Source: an uncultured Clostridia bacterium (GTDB taxonomy: Bacteria > Bacillota > Clostridia > Lachnospirales > Bianqueaceae). Taken from it: a DNA stretch of 43,114 nucleotides. This document shows positions 24,096 through 32,414 of the stretch, piece after piece. The notes under the pieces are model-generated. The model had not been told where the DNA came from and made no database searches. It worked only from the letters and a program-made list of their open reading frames with translations. How positions within the stretch are numbered: position 1 is the stretch's first letter; the number at the start of each line of letters is the position of its first letter. The stretch spans positions 1 through 43,114 of the forward strand of contig CALWPV010000094.1 of the NCBI GenBank assembly GCA_944383515.1, given 5' to 3'. The position numbers and the translations under genes are program-made.

Positions 24096-25358
24096 CTATT
24101 TGTGCTCAATTTCTTTTCGGTTAATGCTCTCCACGGCTTCGTAATTTCTGGCCAGTTTATTCTCCACCGTAGTAACCGGGCCCAGTTTGAAGACGGGCTT
24201 TAACAGCATGGGGGTAATAATCGTTGTTAACACAACGACAATAATAATCGGACCTAGGAAGTTAGAGCCAATCAGACCCAGCGCCTGTCCCTTGCTGGCA
24301 ACGATCAGGGCTACTTCGCCTCGCGAGATCATGCCCACGCCAATCCGGGCGCACTGATAATTTTTGTAGTGACAGAGCTTGGCGCCCAAACCGCAGCCTA
24401 CCACTTTAGTCAGCACCGCGATAACAACGAGTAATACGGAGAACAGAATCAAGGTGCCGTCCATAGCCGGCAGCACTACCTTCAAACCGATGCTGGCAAA
24501 AAAGATAGGCGACAGATATAAATACGAAAGCGTATCAAACTTGGCCGCCAGATAATCGGAACGACGGCATTTAGAAATAATGAGTCCGGCAAAGAACGCG
24601 CCGGTAATATCGGCTACACCGAAAAAGGTCTCGGCCGCATAAGACATCAGCAGACAGAAAACAAAGGCAATAATCGCATGGCGGTGCAGCGCCCGATTGC
24701 TGGATTCGCTCCATTTACGATATAGCTTGTAAAAAATAAATCCAACAACCGCGGTAAAGACAAAGAACAATACAATTTGGAGCAATACAATCCAGACGTT
24801 AACGCTTTCATCGGCCATACTGGTAATAATAGTGAGCGCAACAATCCCCAAAATATCGTCAATAATAGCGGCGCCCAAAATCGCGTTGCCCGAACGCGTC
24901 TTCAGCTTACCCAGCTCTTTTAACGTTTCTACGGTTATGCTCACCGAAGTAGCTGTGAGAATTACGCCCATAAAGACGTTTTGCAAGAATATGCTGCAAT
25001 CGGCATCGGATACAATGCGGTCGGGCCGGTTAAAGAACCATGCCAATACAAAGCCGCCCAATAAAGGAACAATGACACCGATTAACGCAATAACAAAGGA
25101 AGCTTTACCACTTTTTTTGAGCTCGTCGATATCCGTTTGCATCCCGGCGCAGAACATTAGGACAATCACGCCCAGCTCCGCCGTATATGTAATAAAGTCA
25201 TTTTCCGCCAGCACGCCCAAGCACGCCGGCCCCATAATTAAACCGGCCAGCAACGCTCCCACCACCTGCGGCATATGCACGCGCTGCGTTAAAATACTCA
25301 AAATTTTGGTGCTCAGCAGTATAATCGCAATTTCAAACAGAAAACGATAACTCTCCAT
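24096..25358 (-). CDS. Cation:proton antiporter, CPA2 family (probable Na+/H+)
   Basis: A 420-residue protein with about 12 membrane helices. The ion-binding Asp pair is seen in AIIDDILGI, typical of Na+/H+ antiporters of the NapA/KefB-like group, and GALLAGLIMGPACLG and ISRGEVALIVASKG are other family motifs. No RCK or TrkA regulatory domain is attached, so it is the short form. It exchanges Na+ (or K+) against protons. AAAGGAAG precedes the ATG. It diverges from the Na+-translocating decarboxylase beta subunit, and the two probably handle the same ion: one pumps Na+ out, the other trades Na+ for H+. Confidence 0.92.
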   Translation of the reverse strand: MESYRFLFEIAIILLSTKILSILTQRVHMPQVVGALLAGLIMGPACLGVLAENDFITYTAELGVIVLMFCAGMQTDIDELKKSGKASFVIALIGVIVPLLGGFVLAWFFNRPDRIVSDADCSIFLQNVFMGVILTATSVSITVETLKELGKLKTRSGNAILGAAIIDDILGIVALTIITSMADESVNVWIVLLQIVLFFVFTAVVGFIFYKLYRKWSESSNRALHRHAIIAFVFCLLMSYAAETFFGVADITGAFFAGLIISKCRRSDYLAAKFDTLSYLYLSPIFFASIGLKVVLPAMDGTLILFSVLLVVIAVLTKVVGCGLGAKLCHYKNYQCARIGVGMISRGEVALIVASKGQALGLIGSNFLGPIIIVVVLTTIITPMLLKPVFKLGPVTTVENKLARNYEAVESINRKEIEHK

Positions 25359-25490
25359 GATTGTACTTCCTTTCTCACTACCTTATTATTAGTTCATGTA
25401 AACCGGGCTTATTTTAACAAAGAGAAATAGGAAAGTCAATGTGCAGATTCTCTATATTTTCTTCTCATTAAACAAAATTTTCAAAACCTA

Positions 25491-25520
25491 TTGACGAATC
25501 TTCATTTTCTATGCTATGCT
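25491..25520 (+). promoter_or_regulatory. Promoter of the Na+-pump genes
   Basis: TTGACG (25491-25496), an 18-base spacer and TATGCT (25515-25520) with a TGC extension. Transcription would begin just before the riboswitch-like element at 25531. Confidence 0.65.
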
Positions 25521-25530
25521 ATGTTTGTTT

Positions 25531-25651
25531 ACTACGGGGGAGTAGTCACCGCGGCCATACGGAATTAAATCAACAGCATGTCTCCCAAAGAGACTGGTTT
25601 AATTATAAATGACAAGACCTGTATCCTATCGGTTTAGGATGCGGGTTTTTT
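25531..25651 (+). promoter_or_regulatory. Ion-sensing-type riboswitch (yybP-ykoY-like or Na+-I) with terminator
   Basis: The aptamer starts ACTACGGGGGAGTAGTC and ends GACAAGACC, matching the GGGGAGUAG and GCAAGACC ends of yybP-ykoY RNAs. Between them an AATTAAA/TTTAATT helix encloses TCAACAGC and GTCTC/GAGAC, the same arrangement as in that class. The aptamer's 3' end merges into a perfect 12-bp stem (25617-25628 with 25635-25646) followed by six T, a terminator. The rest of 25359-25733 holds the two promoters and nothing else recognisable. Since the regulated gene is a Na+ pump subunit, a Na+-responsive class (formerly DUF1646) is as likely as Mn2+. Confidence 0.75.
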
Positions 25652-25733
25652 CCTTCCCGACGCCTTTCTCGCGGAAGAACTGTCATCGCGCTTGCTCGGA
25701 CGCTTAGCCCCACGCACATTTAAGGAGGTATGT

Positions 25734-26870
25734 ATGGAGTTTTTGTACTCTGGCATCATGTCCATCACCTGGCAGCAGGTGGTGATGTACCTGATCGGCG
25801 CACTGCTCATTTACCTGGCTATTAAAAAGGACTTTGAGCCGTCGCTGCTCTTACCCATGGGGTTTGGTGCCATTCTTGTCAATTTGCCTGATTCAGGCGT
25901 TCTCAACCAAACGCTGGCAGGCGTTGGTGAAACCACCGGTATTATTCAGTGGTTATTTGAAATCGGTATCGAGGCATCCGAAGCCATGCCGCTGTTACTT
26001 TTCATCGGTATCGGCGCTATGATCGATTTTGGTCCGCTGCTTTCGAACCCAAAAATGTTGCTCTTCGGCGCTGCCGCTCAGTTTGGTATTTTCTTTGCCT
26101 TAACGCTGGCCAGCCTGCTGGGCTTCGACTTAAAAGACGCAGCTTCTATTGGTATTATTGGCGCTGCCGATGGTCCTACTTCGATTTTGGTTTCACAGAT
26201 CTTCCAGTCCAAATACATAGGCGCTATTGCGGTAGCGGCTTACTCGTATATGGCACTGGTTCCGATTATCCAGCCGTTTGCTATTAAGCTGGTTACCACC
26301 AAAAAAGAACGCCGTATCAAAATGCCGTACAACCCGGCATCGGTTTCTAAAAAGGCCCGCATTTTCTTCCCCATTATCGTAACGGCCGTAGCCGGTTTGG
26401 TAGCTCCGAATTCGGTAGCGCTGGTTGGCTTTTTAATGTTTGGTAACCTGATCCGTGAATGTGGCGTATTGAAAAGCCTTTCCGAGACGGCGCAGAAAGA
26501 GCTGGCTAACTTAATTACGCTCCTGCTTGGTATCACCATTTCCTTCAGCATGAAGGCCGAAGCGTTCGTTTCTGTTGAAACGCTCATGATTATGGGCATC
26601 GGCCTGCTGGCTTTCGTATTCGATACCATTGGCGGCGTTCTGTTTGCCAAGCTTCTCAATCTGTTCTTCAAGAAAAAGATCAATCCTATGGTTGGCGCAG
26701 CCGGTATCTCTGCGTTCCCCATGTCGGCCCGTGTTGTTCAGAAAATGGGTCTGAAAGAAGATCCTACCAATCACCTGCTCATGCACGCTGTAGGCGCCAA
26801 CGTAGCCGGTCAGATCGGCTCTGTTGTAGCAGGCGGTATGATCATTGGTCTTGTATCCAGCTTATTATAA
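25734..26870 (+). CDS. Sodium ion-translocating decarboxylase subunit beta
   Basis: A 378-residue membrane protein, the Na+ channel subunit of oxaloacetate, methylmalonyl-CoA or glutaconyl-CoA decarboxylases (OadB/MmdB/GcdB). The start was chosen at ATG 25734 with AAGGAGG before it. Family motifs are LLFIGIGAMIDFGPLLSNP, GIIGAADGPTSILVSQ (with the essential Asp), FGNLIRECGVL and HAVGANVAGQIGSV. It couples decarboxylation of a biotin-bound carboxyl group to Na+ export. The tiny membrane ORF follows after 12 bases. No alpha (carboxyltransferase) or biotin carrier subunit is in the window, so the acid decarboxylated is not known. Confidence 0.94.
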   Translation: MEFLYSGIMSITWQQVVMYLIGALLIYLAIKKDFEPSLLLPMGFGAILVNLPDSGVLNQTLAGVGETTGIIQWLFEIGIEASEAMPLLLFIGIGAMIDFGPLLSNPKMLLFGAAAQFGIFFALTLASLLGFDLKDAASIGIIGAADGPTSILVSQIFQSKYIGAIAVAAYSYMALVPIIQPFAIKLVTTKKERRIKMPYNPASVSKKARIFFPIIVTAVAGLVAPNSVALVGFLMFGNLIRECGVLKSLSETAQKELANLITLLLGITISFSMKAEAFVSVETLMIMGIGLLAFVFDTIGGVLFAKLLNLFFKKKINPMVGAAGISAFPMSARVVQKMGLKEDPTNHLLMHAVGANVAGQIGSVVAGGMIIGLVSSLL

Positions 26871-26882
26871 GGAGGATAAATC

Positions 26883-27011
26883 ATGCCAGCTGAAACATTA
26901 GCGAATGTATTAACATCTCTGTCCATTATGTGGAAAGGGATGCTGGGAATCTTTATTGTTATGGCCATTTTAATGGTTATCATTTTAATTCTGACCAAAA
27001 CTACAAAATAA
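26883..27011 (+). CDS. 42-residue membrane protein, putative gamma-like subunit of the Na+-pump decarboxylase
   Basis: A short gene with AAGGAGG 8 bases before its ATG, 12 bases after the beta-subunit stop. The protein starts MPAETLANVLTSLSIMWKGM and has one membrane helix, LGIFIVMAILMVIILILT, ending KTTK. OadG/gamma subunits have the same plan (one N-terminal helix) but are normally longer, with a hydrophilic tail that binds metal; that tail is absent here. A role as anchor or stabiliser of the beta subunit is inferred from position and topology only. Confidence 0.75.
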   Translation: MPAETLANVLTSLSIMWKGMLGIFIVMAILMVIILILTKTTK

Positions 27012-27037
27012 TCTTTGTCGATTCTGACAAATGGCAA

Positions 27038-27081
27038 AAAAGCGGCAGACCACCGATGCTTCGGCGGCCATGCCGCTTTTT
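27038..27081. terminator. Bidirectional terminator between the Na+-pump operon and cls
   Basis: AAAAGCGGCA (27038-27047) and TGCCGCTTTT (27071-27080) form the main stem, with CCG/CGG pairing inside. A-rich 5' and T-rich 3' flanks allow use on both strands. Confidence 0.85.
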
Positions 27082-27101
27082 AAGTAACAGCCGCTTGTTT
27101 T

Positions 27102-28607
27102 TCATAGCAGAGGCGATACCAAACGCATAACAGCCTCTTTAATGCGCATCCACAGGGAGCGCCGCTTATATTGCTCTTTCGTGATTTCGTCGCTGAGCTT
27201 AAGATCCTGATGGAAAACCTTGGCCAGCTCTTCGGCCATTTCAGGGTGGTACATAAACGCGTTAACCTCGAAGTCTAACTTAAAACTGCGAATGTCCATG
27301 TTGGCCGTACCTACCGAGCATAGCACGTCGTCAACTACAATGCATTTGCTGTGAATAAAACCATTGCGGTATTGATAGCAGCGCGCTCCGGCTTCCAGCA
27401 GATCGCCCACGTAGGACATATTGGCGCCGTCCAGCATGGGGTGATCCGGCTTATCGGGAATAATAATGCGCACGTCTATGCCGGACATGGCGGCAATTCT
27501 CAGATTATCGAGCAGCACCTCGTCTAAAACCAGATAGGGCGTTTCAATGTAAATATAGCGTTCGGCTTCAGTAATTAACTTTAAATAGCCGTTACGAATA
27601 TTTTGCCACTGCGAGTCAGGTCCGCTGGATACGATCTGCATCACCACATTGCTGAATTTAGGGTGCGCGCCCGGATAGCGGCGCACACAGGGAATGTACT
27701 CTTCCTCGCTGCGGTCGCGCCCGTAAAACTTGTCGCGGCGAATTTTACTAGAGCTCGCATAATTCCAGTCCAGCAGAAACCGCATTTCCATATCGTCTAC
27801 CGCGCCGCCCTGAATTCTGAGGTGAGTATCGCGCCAGTACCCCAAGGAATGTTTGCCCTTGCCCACGTATTCGTCTCCAACGTTAAAACCGCCCACATAT
27901 CCAACCTTACCGTCGATAATCACCAGCTTGCGGTGATTGCGAAAATTGATGCGGAAGTTAATATAAGGCACCAACGGCGGATAAAACACTGTCACCTTTC
28001 CGCCGGCCTCTCTCAAACGTTGAAAAAAAGCTTTTTTCTCGCCCAGACTTCCCATGCCGTCGGTAAGAAGACGCACATCCAGCCCTTCCTGCGCTTTGCG
28101 GCATAAAATCTCCATAACCGCGTTTCCCAGCTCGTCGCCGCGGAAAATATAGTACTGAATATAAATATACTCCTGAGCCTGGCGCAAATCAGCCAGCAGG
28201 CTGGCAAATTTATCTTCCCCGTCGGTAAATAAGTCTACATAATTATTGGTACTGATTACCGCCTGGCTGCTGCTGAGCAGCATTCTTGGCGTATCCGCGT
28301 AACGCGCAAAGCAGGGATCGGCCAGTTCGGCCCCCTCTTTATCAATATGTTGTTTTTGAATCTCGGCAATTTGCACCATATCGTCGGCCTGTTTGTTTTT
28401 AAACATTTTCGTTTTTCGCAGATCCTGTCCAAAATACAAATACAGTAAAAAGCCAAGAACCGGCACAAAAAACATAAGTAATAACCAGGCCCACAGCGTG
28501 CCGGGATTTTTTCGCTCCACAAACACCAGCACCAGCCCCAGCAGCATATTCACCCAAAGAACATATTCCGAAATAATATTAAATACCTGGACAATGCCGT
28601 CCCACAA
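27102..28607 (-). CDS. cls: Cardiolipin synthase (PLD superfamily)
   Basis: A 501-residue membrane-associated enzyme that condenses two phosphatidylglycerols to cardiolipin. Two N-terminal helices (VLWVNMLLGLVLVFV and LLLMFFVPVLGFLLYLYFG) are followed by two HKD motifs: HRKLVIIDGKVGYVGG and HSKCIVVDDVLCSVGT. Both catalytic sites are intact and the length is normal. The start is a TTG at 28607 with AAGG 6 bases upstream. The window also carries pgsA, which makes the phosphatidylglycerol precursor. Confidence 0.95.
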   Translation of the reverse strand: MWDGIVQVFNIISEYVLWVNMLLGLVLVFVERKNPGTLWAWLLLMFFVPVLGFLLYLYFGQDLRKTKMFKNKQADDMVQIAEIQKQHIDKEGAELADPCFARYADTPRMLLSSSQAVISTNNYVDLFTDGEDKFASLLADLRQAQEYIYIQYYIFRGDELGNAVMEILCRKAQEGLDVRLLTDGMGSLGEKKAFFQRLREAGGKVTVFYPPLVPYINFRINFRNHRKLVIIDGKVGYVGGFNVGDEYVGKGKHSLGYWRDTHLRIQGGAVDDMEMRFLLDWNYASSSKIRRDKFYGRDRSEEEYIPCVRRYPGAHPKFSNVVMQIVSSGPDSQWQNIRNGYLKLITEAERYIYIETPYLVLDEVLLDNLRIAAMSGIDVRIIIPDKPDHPMLDGANMSYVGDLLEAGARCYQYRNGFIHSKCIVVDDVLCSVGTANMDIRSFKLDFEVNAFMYHPEMAEELAKVFHQDLKLSDEITKEQYKRRSLWMRIKEAVMRLVSPLL

Positions 28608-28703
28608 TCTTCTTCACCTTCTCTCTTCTCGGCCGCGGGCCGAAAAATGCTCATAATAAACTTAGTATACGGCATATTTCCGCAGTTTTCAAGAAAAATC
28701 TTA

Positions 28704-28732
28704 TTGACTATTGCTTCCAAATAGACTAAACT
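28704..28732 (+). promoter_or_regulatory. Promoter of the membrane-anchored hypothetical gene
   Basis: TTGACT (28704-28709), a 17-base spacer and TAAACT (28727-28732), about 45 bases before the start codon. Confidence 0.7.
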
Positions 28733-28778
28733 AATACTTGATTGTCATTCATTAATTGTAAAGGAAGGAGGCTTTTTT

Positions 28779-29246
28779 TTGGACGTTCTAGGAATTATTT
28801 TTGCCATCGTAGTTGCTATAGTGATTATTTTTGTCATTCTATATTTCGTTGGCAAAAAAATGCAGAAAAAGCAGGCAGAATCTCAACATATGATCGATCA
28901 AAACCGGCAATTTGTATCGGCGCTGATCATTGATAAAAAACGTATTCGCCTCAAGGAAGCCAACATGCCCAAATCGGTAATGGAGCAGGTGCCCAAGCGC
29001 ATGTTTCTCATGAAAGTACCGCTAGTTAAGGTTAAAATCGGTCCGCAAATCATCACTCTGTTTACTGATAAAAACACGTTAGAAGCGCTGCCCGTAAAAA
29101 AAATTGTGAAGCTGGAAATTTCCGGCGGTTATATTTTAGGGTTCAGCACGCAGAAGAAGGGTGAAAGAAAAGTAGAATTTGAGCGCAAGCTCACCTGGCG
29201 TGAAAAACTTGCGAATAAAATTGACGAAATGCAAAGCAAACGATAA
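28779..29246 (+). CDS. Membrane-anchored hypothetical protein of a conserved clostridial family
   Basis: A 155-residue protein starting with TTG at 28779, supported by GGAGG 7 bases upstream. It has one N-terminal helix (LGIIFAIVVAIVIIFVILYF), a short basic segment, and a cytoplasmic domain with FVSALIIDKKRIRLKEANMP and PIVKVKIGPQIITL-like strands. Similar short proteins occur in other Clostridia without known function. A terminator follows directly, so it is a single-gene unit. Confidence 0.8.
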   Translation: MDVLGIIFAIVVAIVIIFVILYFVGKKMQKKQAESQHMIDQNRQFVSALIIDKKRIRLKEANMPKSVMEQVPKRMFLMKVPLVKVKIGPQIITLFTDKNTLEALPVKKIVKLEISGGYILGFSTQKKGERKVEFERKLTWREKLANKIDEMQSKR

Positions 29247-29280
29247 TAAAACAGGGGCTGTTATCACGGCCCCTGTTTTA
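29247..29280. terminator. Bidirectional terminator
   Basis: TAAAACAGGGGC (29247-29258) and GCCCCTGTTTTA (29269-29280) form a perfect 12-bp stem with a 10-base loop. The stem starts at the stop codon of the upstream gene and serves the convergent DUF1934 gene as well. Confidence 0.9.
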
Positions 29281-29289
29281 TTTTGGCGC

Positions 29290-29724
29290 TTAATCGGCGC
29301 ACCTCTCCAGCATCAGTTCCATTTCTCCCTGCCGCTCTCCCGCCAGCCAGAGCTCATAGCGCAGGCGCAGCCAGAGCGTTTCCGGCGCCAGACAGCCTTC
29401 CATATGCAGCGTTACGAGCTCAACCTCCAGCAAACCCGCCGGCGTTTCATATAAAGACCGGCAGGTCTCCGCAGGGGCAAATTGCAAATGAAAGCGGCTG
29501 CCCGGTCTTTTCAGCGAAGCCCGGCAAGGCGCATGCTCGCCGTCTATGTCAACGGTCAAAATCTCCGGCTGCTCCTTCTGACTATCCGGATCCAGCTTCT
29601 GTTTATACATGAGTTTAACTTGACTTCCCATGCGCTGATACCGCACGGCAACACCGCGGCGCAGGGTCTGCCCGTCCGCCCAATGACTTGTCATTTGGCA
29701 TTGTATTTCTTTTTCTTTTCGCAT
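29290..29724 (-). CDS. DUF1934 (YwiB-like) beta-barrel protein
   Basis: A 144-residue protein with calycin-like beta-strand spacing: KEIQCQMTSHW at the start, RYQRMGSQVKLMYKQ, then VELVTLHMEGCLAPETLWLR and a C-terminal YELWLAGERQGEMELML strand. This is the DUF1934/YwiB pattern. Function is unknown. It starts one base after murI ends and is the last gene of ddl-murI-DUF1934, which suggests a link to cell-wall synthesis or an unrelated passenger. Confidence 0.75.
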   Translation of the reverse strand: MRKEKEIQCQMTSHWADGQTLRRGVAVRYQRMGSQVKLMYKQKLDPDSQKEQPEILTVDIDGEHAPCRASLKRPGSRFHLQFAPAETCRSLYETPAGLLEVELVTLHMEGCLAPETLWLRLRYELWLAGERQGEMELMLERCAD

Positions 29725-29725
29725 T

Positions 29726-30526
29726 TTAAAAGGTCTCTATTTGAATTTTCTGTACTGTTAACGGCATTTCCAGCACCTGCTGGCCAAACGCCTGAAACTT
29801 TTCTGTATTATCGCTAGCAAAAAACGTATACTGCCCCTCGCGGTCTTCGGTTTGCATGGCATGGCATTCTAAAAAAGCCTTTACCTCTTGCACGGCAGAG
29901 CTAGAGGGATTCACCAGCGTTACTTCCTCGCCCATTTCCTCTTGCACAAGCTTTCGCAGCAGTGGATAATGCGTACACCCTAATACCAGCGTATCCACGG
30001 TTTGCTTTTTTAGCTCTTGCAAATAGCGGTGGATCACGCTCCGCGTTACCGGATCTTCAAACCAGCCTTCTTCTACCAGCGGAACAAAAAGAGGACAGGC
30101 CTGACTAAAAACTTGCAGCGCCGGATTGATCTGCTTTAGCAGGCGCTCATACGCTCCCGAGCGAATGGTTGCTTCCGTACCCGTAATACCAATGCGGCCG
30201 CTGCGCGTACTGCGCGCAGCCTCCCGCACGCCGGGCTCTACCACGCCAAAAATAGGCAAATCAAAGGTAGCGCGCAGCTCTTCCAGCGCATTAGCGCTAG
30301 CCGTACCACACGCAATAATCACTGCTTTTACATCGTGCCGCATTAAAAAGCGCATAATCTGCTTAGAAAAACGCACAATGGCCTCTTTAGACTTACTTCC
30401 ATACGGAAGGCGCGCCGTATCGCCAAAATACACCAAGCTTTCCTTTGGCAAAAGCCGTTTCATTTCGCGAACAACAGTGAGACCGCCCAGCCCGGAATCA
30501 AAAACACCGATTTTCCGAGAGTCCAT
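29726..30526 (-). CDS. murI: Glutamate racemase
   Basis: A 266-residue enzyme converting L- to D-glutamate for peptidoglycan. FDSGLGGLTVVREM marks the N-terminus; the two catalytic cysteines lie in IIACGTASANAL and VLGCTHYPLL. The first motif has Gly where Asn is usual in many family members (ACNTA), a variation that leaves the cysteine intact. The start lies 4 bases after the ddl stop, so both D-amino-acid genes for the cell wall are co-transcribed. Confidence 0.95.
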   Translation of the reverse strand: MDSRKIGVFDSGLGGLTVVREMKRLLPKESLVYFGDTARLPYGSKSKEAIVRFSKQIMRFLMRHDVKAVIIACGTASANALEELRATFDLPIFGVVEPGVREAARSTRSGRIGITGTEATIRSGAYERLLKQINPALQVFSQACPLFVPLVEEGWFEDPVTRSVIHRYLQELKKQTVDTLVLGCTHYPLLRKLVQEEMGEEVTLVNPSSSAVQEVKAFLECHAMQTEDREGQYTFFASDNTEKFQAFGQQVLEMPLTVQKIQIETF

Positions 30527-30530
30527 GCGC

Positions 30531-31583
30531 TCACCGCCTTAAGCCCCACTCGATCAGCTCGTCAACAAGATCGCTCACCGCATAGCCCTGGCGCTTCCAA
30601 AGCATGGGATACATACTGATCGAGGTAAAGCCCGGAAACGTGTTGATCTCATTAAAAACCACTTCACCGGTTTCCGCTTCCACAAAAAAGTCAACTCTGG
30701 CTAAACCATAGCCATTCACCGCTTGAAATACCGTGAGGGCCGCGCGGCGAATCTCTTCTACCGTCTCAGCCGGAAGATTCGGATCTATCACCGTTTTCGA
30801 CTCGGCATTATGGTATTTCGCGTCATACGTATAAAATGTGTCGGCCGCCAAAATCTCGCCGACGCCGGAAACCTTGGGAGTCTCGCCGCCAAGCACCGAG
30901 CACTCCACTTCTCGCCCTACAATGGTTTCTTCTACCAAAATACGGCTATCTTGCTCTGCTGCCAAATGCAGCGCCTGCTCCAGAGCGGCGCGGTCTTCCG
31001 CCTTCGATACCCCAACCGAAGAGCCGGCGTTGGCCGGCTTTACATACACCGGATAGGAAAGCGCTGCTTCTACCCTGTCTAATACGGCCTCCATAGACTC
31101 AAATTCCCGGGCAAAAACGGCAACATACCTGGCCTGGCGAATTCCCGTCGGCATGACAAGGCGTTTCGTTGTTAGCTTATCCATGGAAGCAGCCGAGGCC
31201 AGTACGCCGCAGCCCACATAAGGAACCCTAGCAATCTCCAGCAGGCCCTGAATGGTGCCGTCTTCTCCGTTTTTACCGTGTAAAACCGGAATCACAATGT
31301 CCATGGGAAGCGCTGTCCATGCATCCTGGCGAAGCACCATAAGCTGCGCCTTTTTTTGTCCCGGTAAAATGGCGGCCTCCGGCGCCTGCTCACTGACCGC
31401 CCGCGCATCTATGTGCTCGATATCTCCTTCGTAATATCGCCACAATCCTTCTTTGGTTATGAATACCTTCCGCACGGTATAACGTTCGGGGTCCAGTGCT
31501 TTCACAATGGTGGCTGCCGACATACAAGAAATTTCATGCTCCGAAGAACAGCCTCCAAAAATGACAACTACATTGATTTTCAA
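30531..31583 (-). CDS. ddl: D-alanine--D-alanine ligase
   Basis: An ATP-grasp enzyme joining two D-alanines for peptidoglycan. The start was set at TTG 31583 because GGGGAGG lies 6 bases upstream; an upstream in-frame ATG would add 27 residues unlike the family. The resulting 350 residues begin (M)KINVVVIFGGCSSEHEIS. HGKNGEDGTIQGLLE, YVKPANAGSSVGVSKAED and FNEINTFPGFTSISMYPML are the substrate and metal sites. FT-type serine/tyrosine loop residues suggest a D-Ala-D-Ala rather than a D-lactate ligase, but this needs biochemical proof. It is first of ddl-murI-DUF1934. Confidence 0.94.
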   Translation of the reverse strand: MKINVVVIFGGCSSEHEISCMSAATIVKALDPERYTVRKVFITKEGLWRYYEGDIEHIDARAVSEQAPEAAILPGQKKAQLMVLRQDAWTALPMDIVIPVLHGKNGEDGTIQGLLEIARVPYVGCGVLASAASMDKLTTKRLVMPTGIRQARYVAVFAREFESMEAVLDRVEAALSYPVYVKPANAGSSVGVSKAEDRAALEQALHLAAEQDSRILVEETIVGREVECSVLGGETPKVSGVGEILAADTFYTYDAKYHNAESKTVIDPNLPAETVEEIRRAALTVFQAVNGYGLARVDFFVEAETGEVVFNEINTFPGFTSISMYPMLWKRQGYAVSDLVDELIEWGLRR

Positions 31584-31696
31584 TCCAATCCTCCCCTGCC
31601 GGAGCGGATCTCCGGCGCTTTCTAAAGTCTTGTATATTCTACTCCTCTTGCCCTGAAAAAGCAACTCCGTTTCCTGCAGGCTCTCTTAATACACAA

Positions 31697-31730
31697 AAAA
31701 AGTGCCGGCACACGCTGCCCGGCACTTTTT
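31697..31730. terminator. Bidirectional terminator between ddl and the flavodoxin-like gene
   Basis: AAAAAGTGCCGG (31697-31708) and CCGGCACTTTTT (31719-31730) form a perfect 12-bp stem with A- and T-runs in the arms. It follows the stop of the minus-strand flavodoxin-like gene and precedes ddl. Confidence 0.9.
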
Positions 31731-31742
31731 AATTGGCGCTGC

Positions 31743-32177
31743 TTATTTGTTCCGCAGGAAATCGAACAGTGCTTTGCCCTGCTCGTCCGCAAATTTTTTC
31801 GCACCGTTAATCTGCTCGTCTGTCAACTGACCTTTCGAGAACAAACCTTTCTTAACGCTAATGCTATGCGTTCCGCAAACATTAACCTTGTTTGCCTTAA
31901 CCATAGAGCCCAGTTCATCCAGTCCTTCGTTTCCGGTATTGGAAATTTCGATAAATGCAATGTTCTGAGCCTTGTTGCTGTCCATCTCTTGCATGTAATT
32001 AACCAGTTTTTTATCCAGTTTACCGTATTTCTCGTAAACAATAAAGATCAGCTTTTCTTTATTACATTGATAAGCCGGCGGAATCTGGTCGCATTTGCAT
32101 CTGAACATGCCGCTGAGTTCGTCAGCAATTCTTTGTGCATAGCCATATTTGCTATACAGAAATACTTGCAATTTCAT
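31743..32177 (-). CDS. Flavodoxin-like protein
   Basis: A 144-residue protein. The start ATG 32177 is preferred over the GTG three codons upstream, which sits too close to the AAGGG site. The N-terminus MKLQVFLYSKYGYAQRIADE replaces the usual flavodoxin phosphate loop (SxTGxT) with SKYGYAQ, which still suits FMN phosphate binding. Later strands (KLIFIVYEKYGKLDKKL, NIAFIEISNTGNEGL, KVNVCGTHSISVKKGLF) fit the flavodoxin alternation. It probably carries electrons or regulates redox; the partner is unknown. It is monocistronic with promoter and terminator. Confidence 0.68.
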   Translation of the reverse strand: MKLQVFLYSKYGYAQRIADELSGMFRCKCDQIPPAYQCNKEKLIFIVYEKYGKLDKKLVNYMQEMDSNKAQNIAFIEISNTGNEGLDELGSMVKANKVNVCGTHSISVKKGLFSKGQLTDEQINGAKKFADEQGKALFDFLRNK

Positions 32178-32237
32178 TGGAGACACTACCCTTCATTCAT
32201 AATAATATTTTGGCACATTTCGCCAAACATTAGTATG

Positions 32238-32266
32238 ATGATATCATGTTTTTAGTCAAATGTCAA
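32238..32266 (-). promoter_or_regulatory. Promoter of the flavodoxin-like gene
   Basis: On the minus strand TTGACA (32266-32261), a 17-base spacer and TATCAT (32243-32238), about 60 bases before the ATG. It is divergent from the tRNA promoter only 12 bases away. Confidence 0.75.
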
Positions 32267-32277
32267 TTCGTTTTATC

Positions 32278-32306
32278 TTGACTTTTGTCTTTTTTTCCTT
32301 TATAAT
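32278..32306 (+). promoter_or_regulatory. Promoter of tRNA-Ser and tRNA-Glu
   Basis: TTGACT (32278-32283), 17 bases, TATAAT (32301-32306), 17 bases before the tRNA-Ser gene. Confidence 0.88.
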
Positions 32307-32323
32307 GAGGATACCTTTTTTCT

Positions 32324-32409
32324 GGAGGAGTGTCCGAGTGGTTTAAGGAGCTGGTCTTGAAAACCAGTGAGTCCTTCGGGGCCCGTGGGTTCGAATCCTA
32401 CCTCCTCCG
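32324..32409 (+). tRNA. tRNA-Ser(TGA)
   Basis: The acceptor stem GGAGGAG/CTCCTCC, the anticodon loop CTTGAAA (anticodon UGA, reading UCA and UCN), a long variable arm and a GTTCGAATC T-loop. The acceptor begins GGAGGAG like the other tRNA-Ser genes at 14 kb. Confidence 0.95.
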
Positions 32410-32414
32410 CTTAT

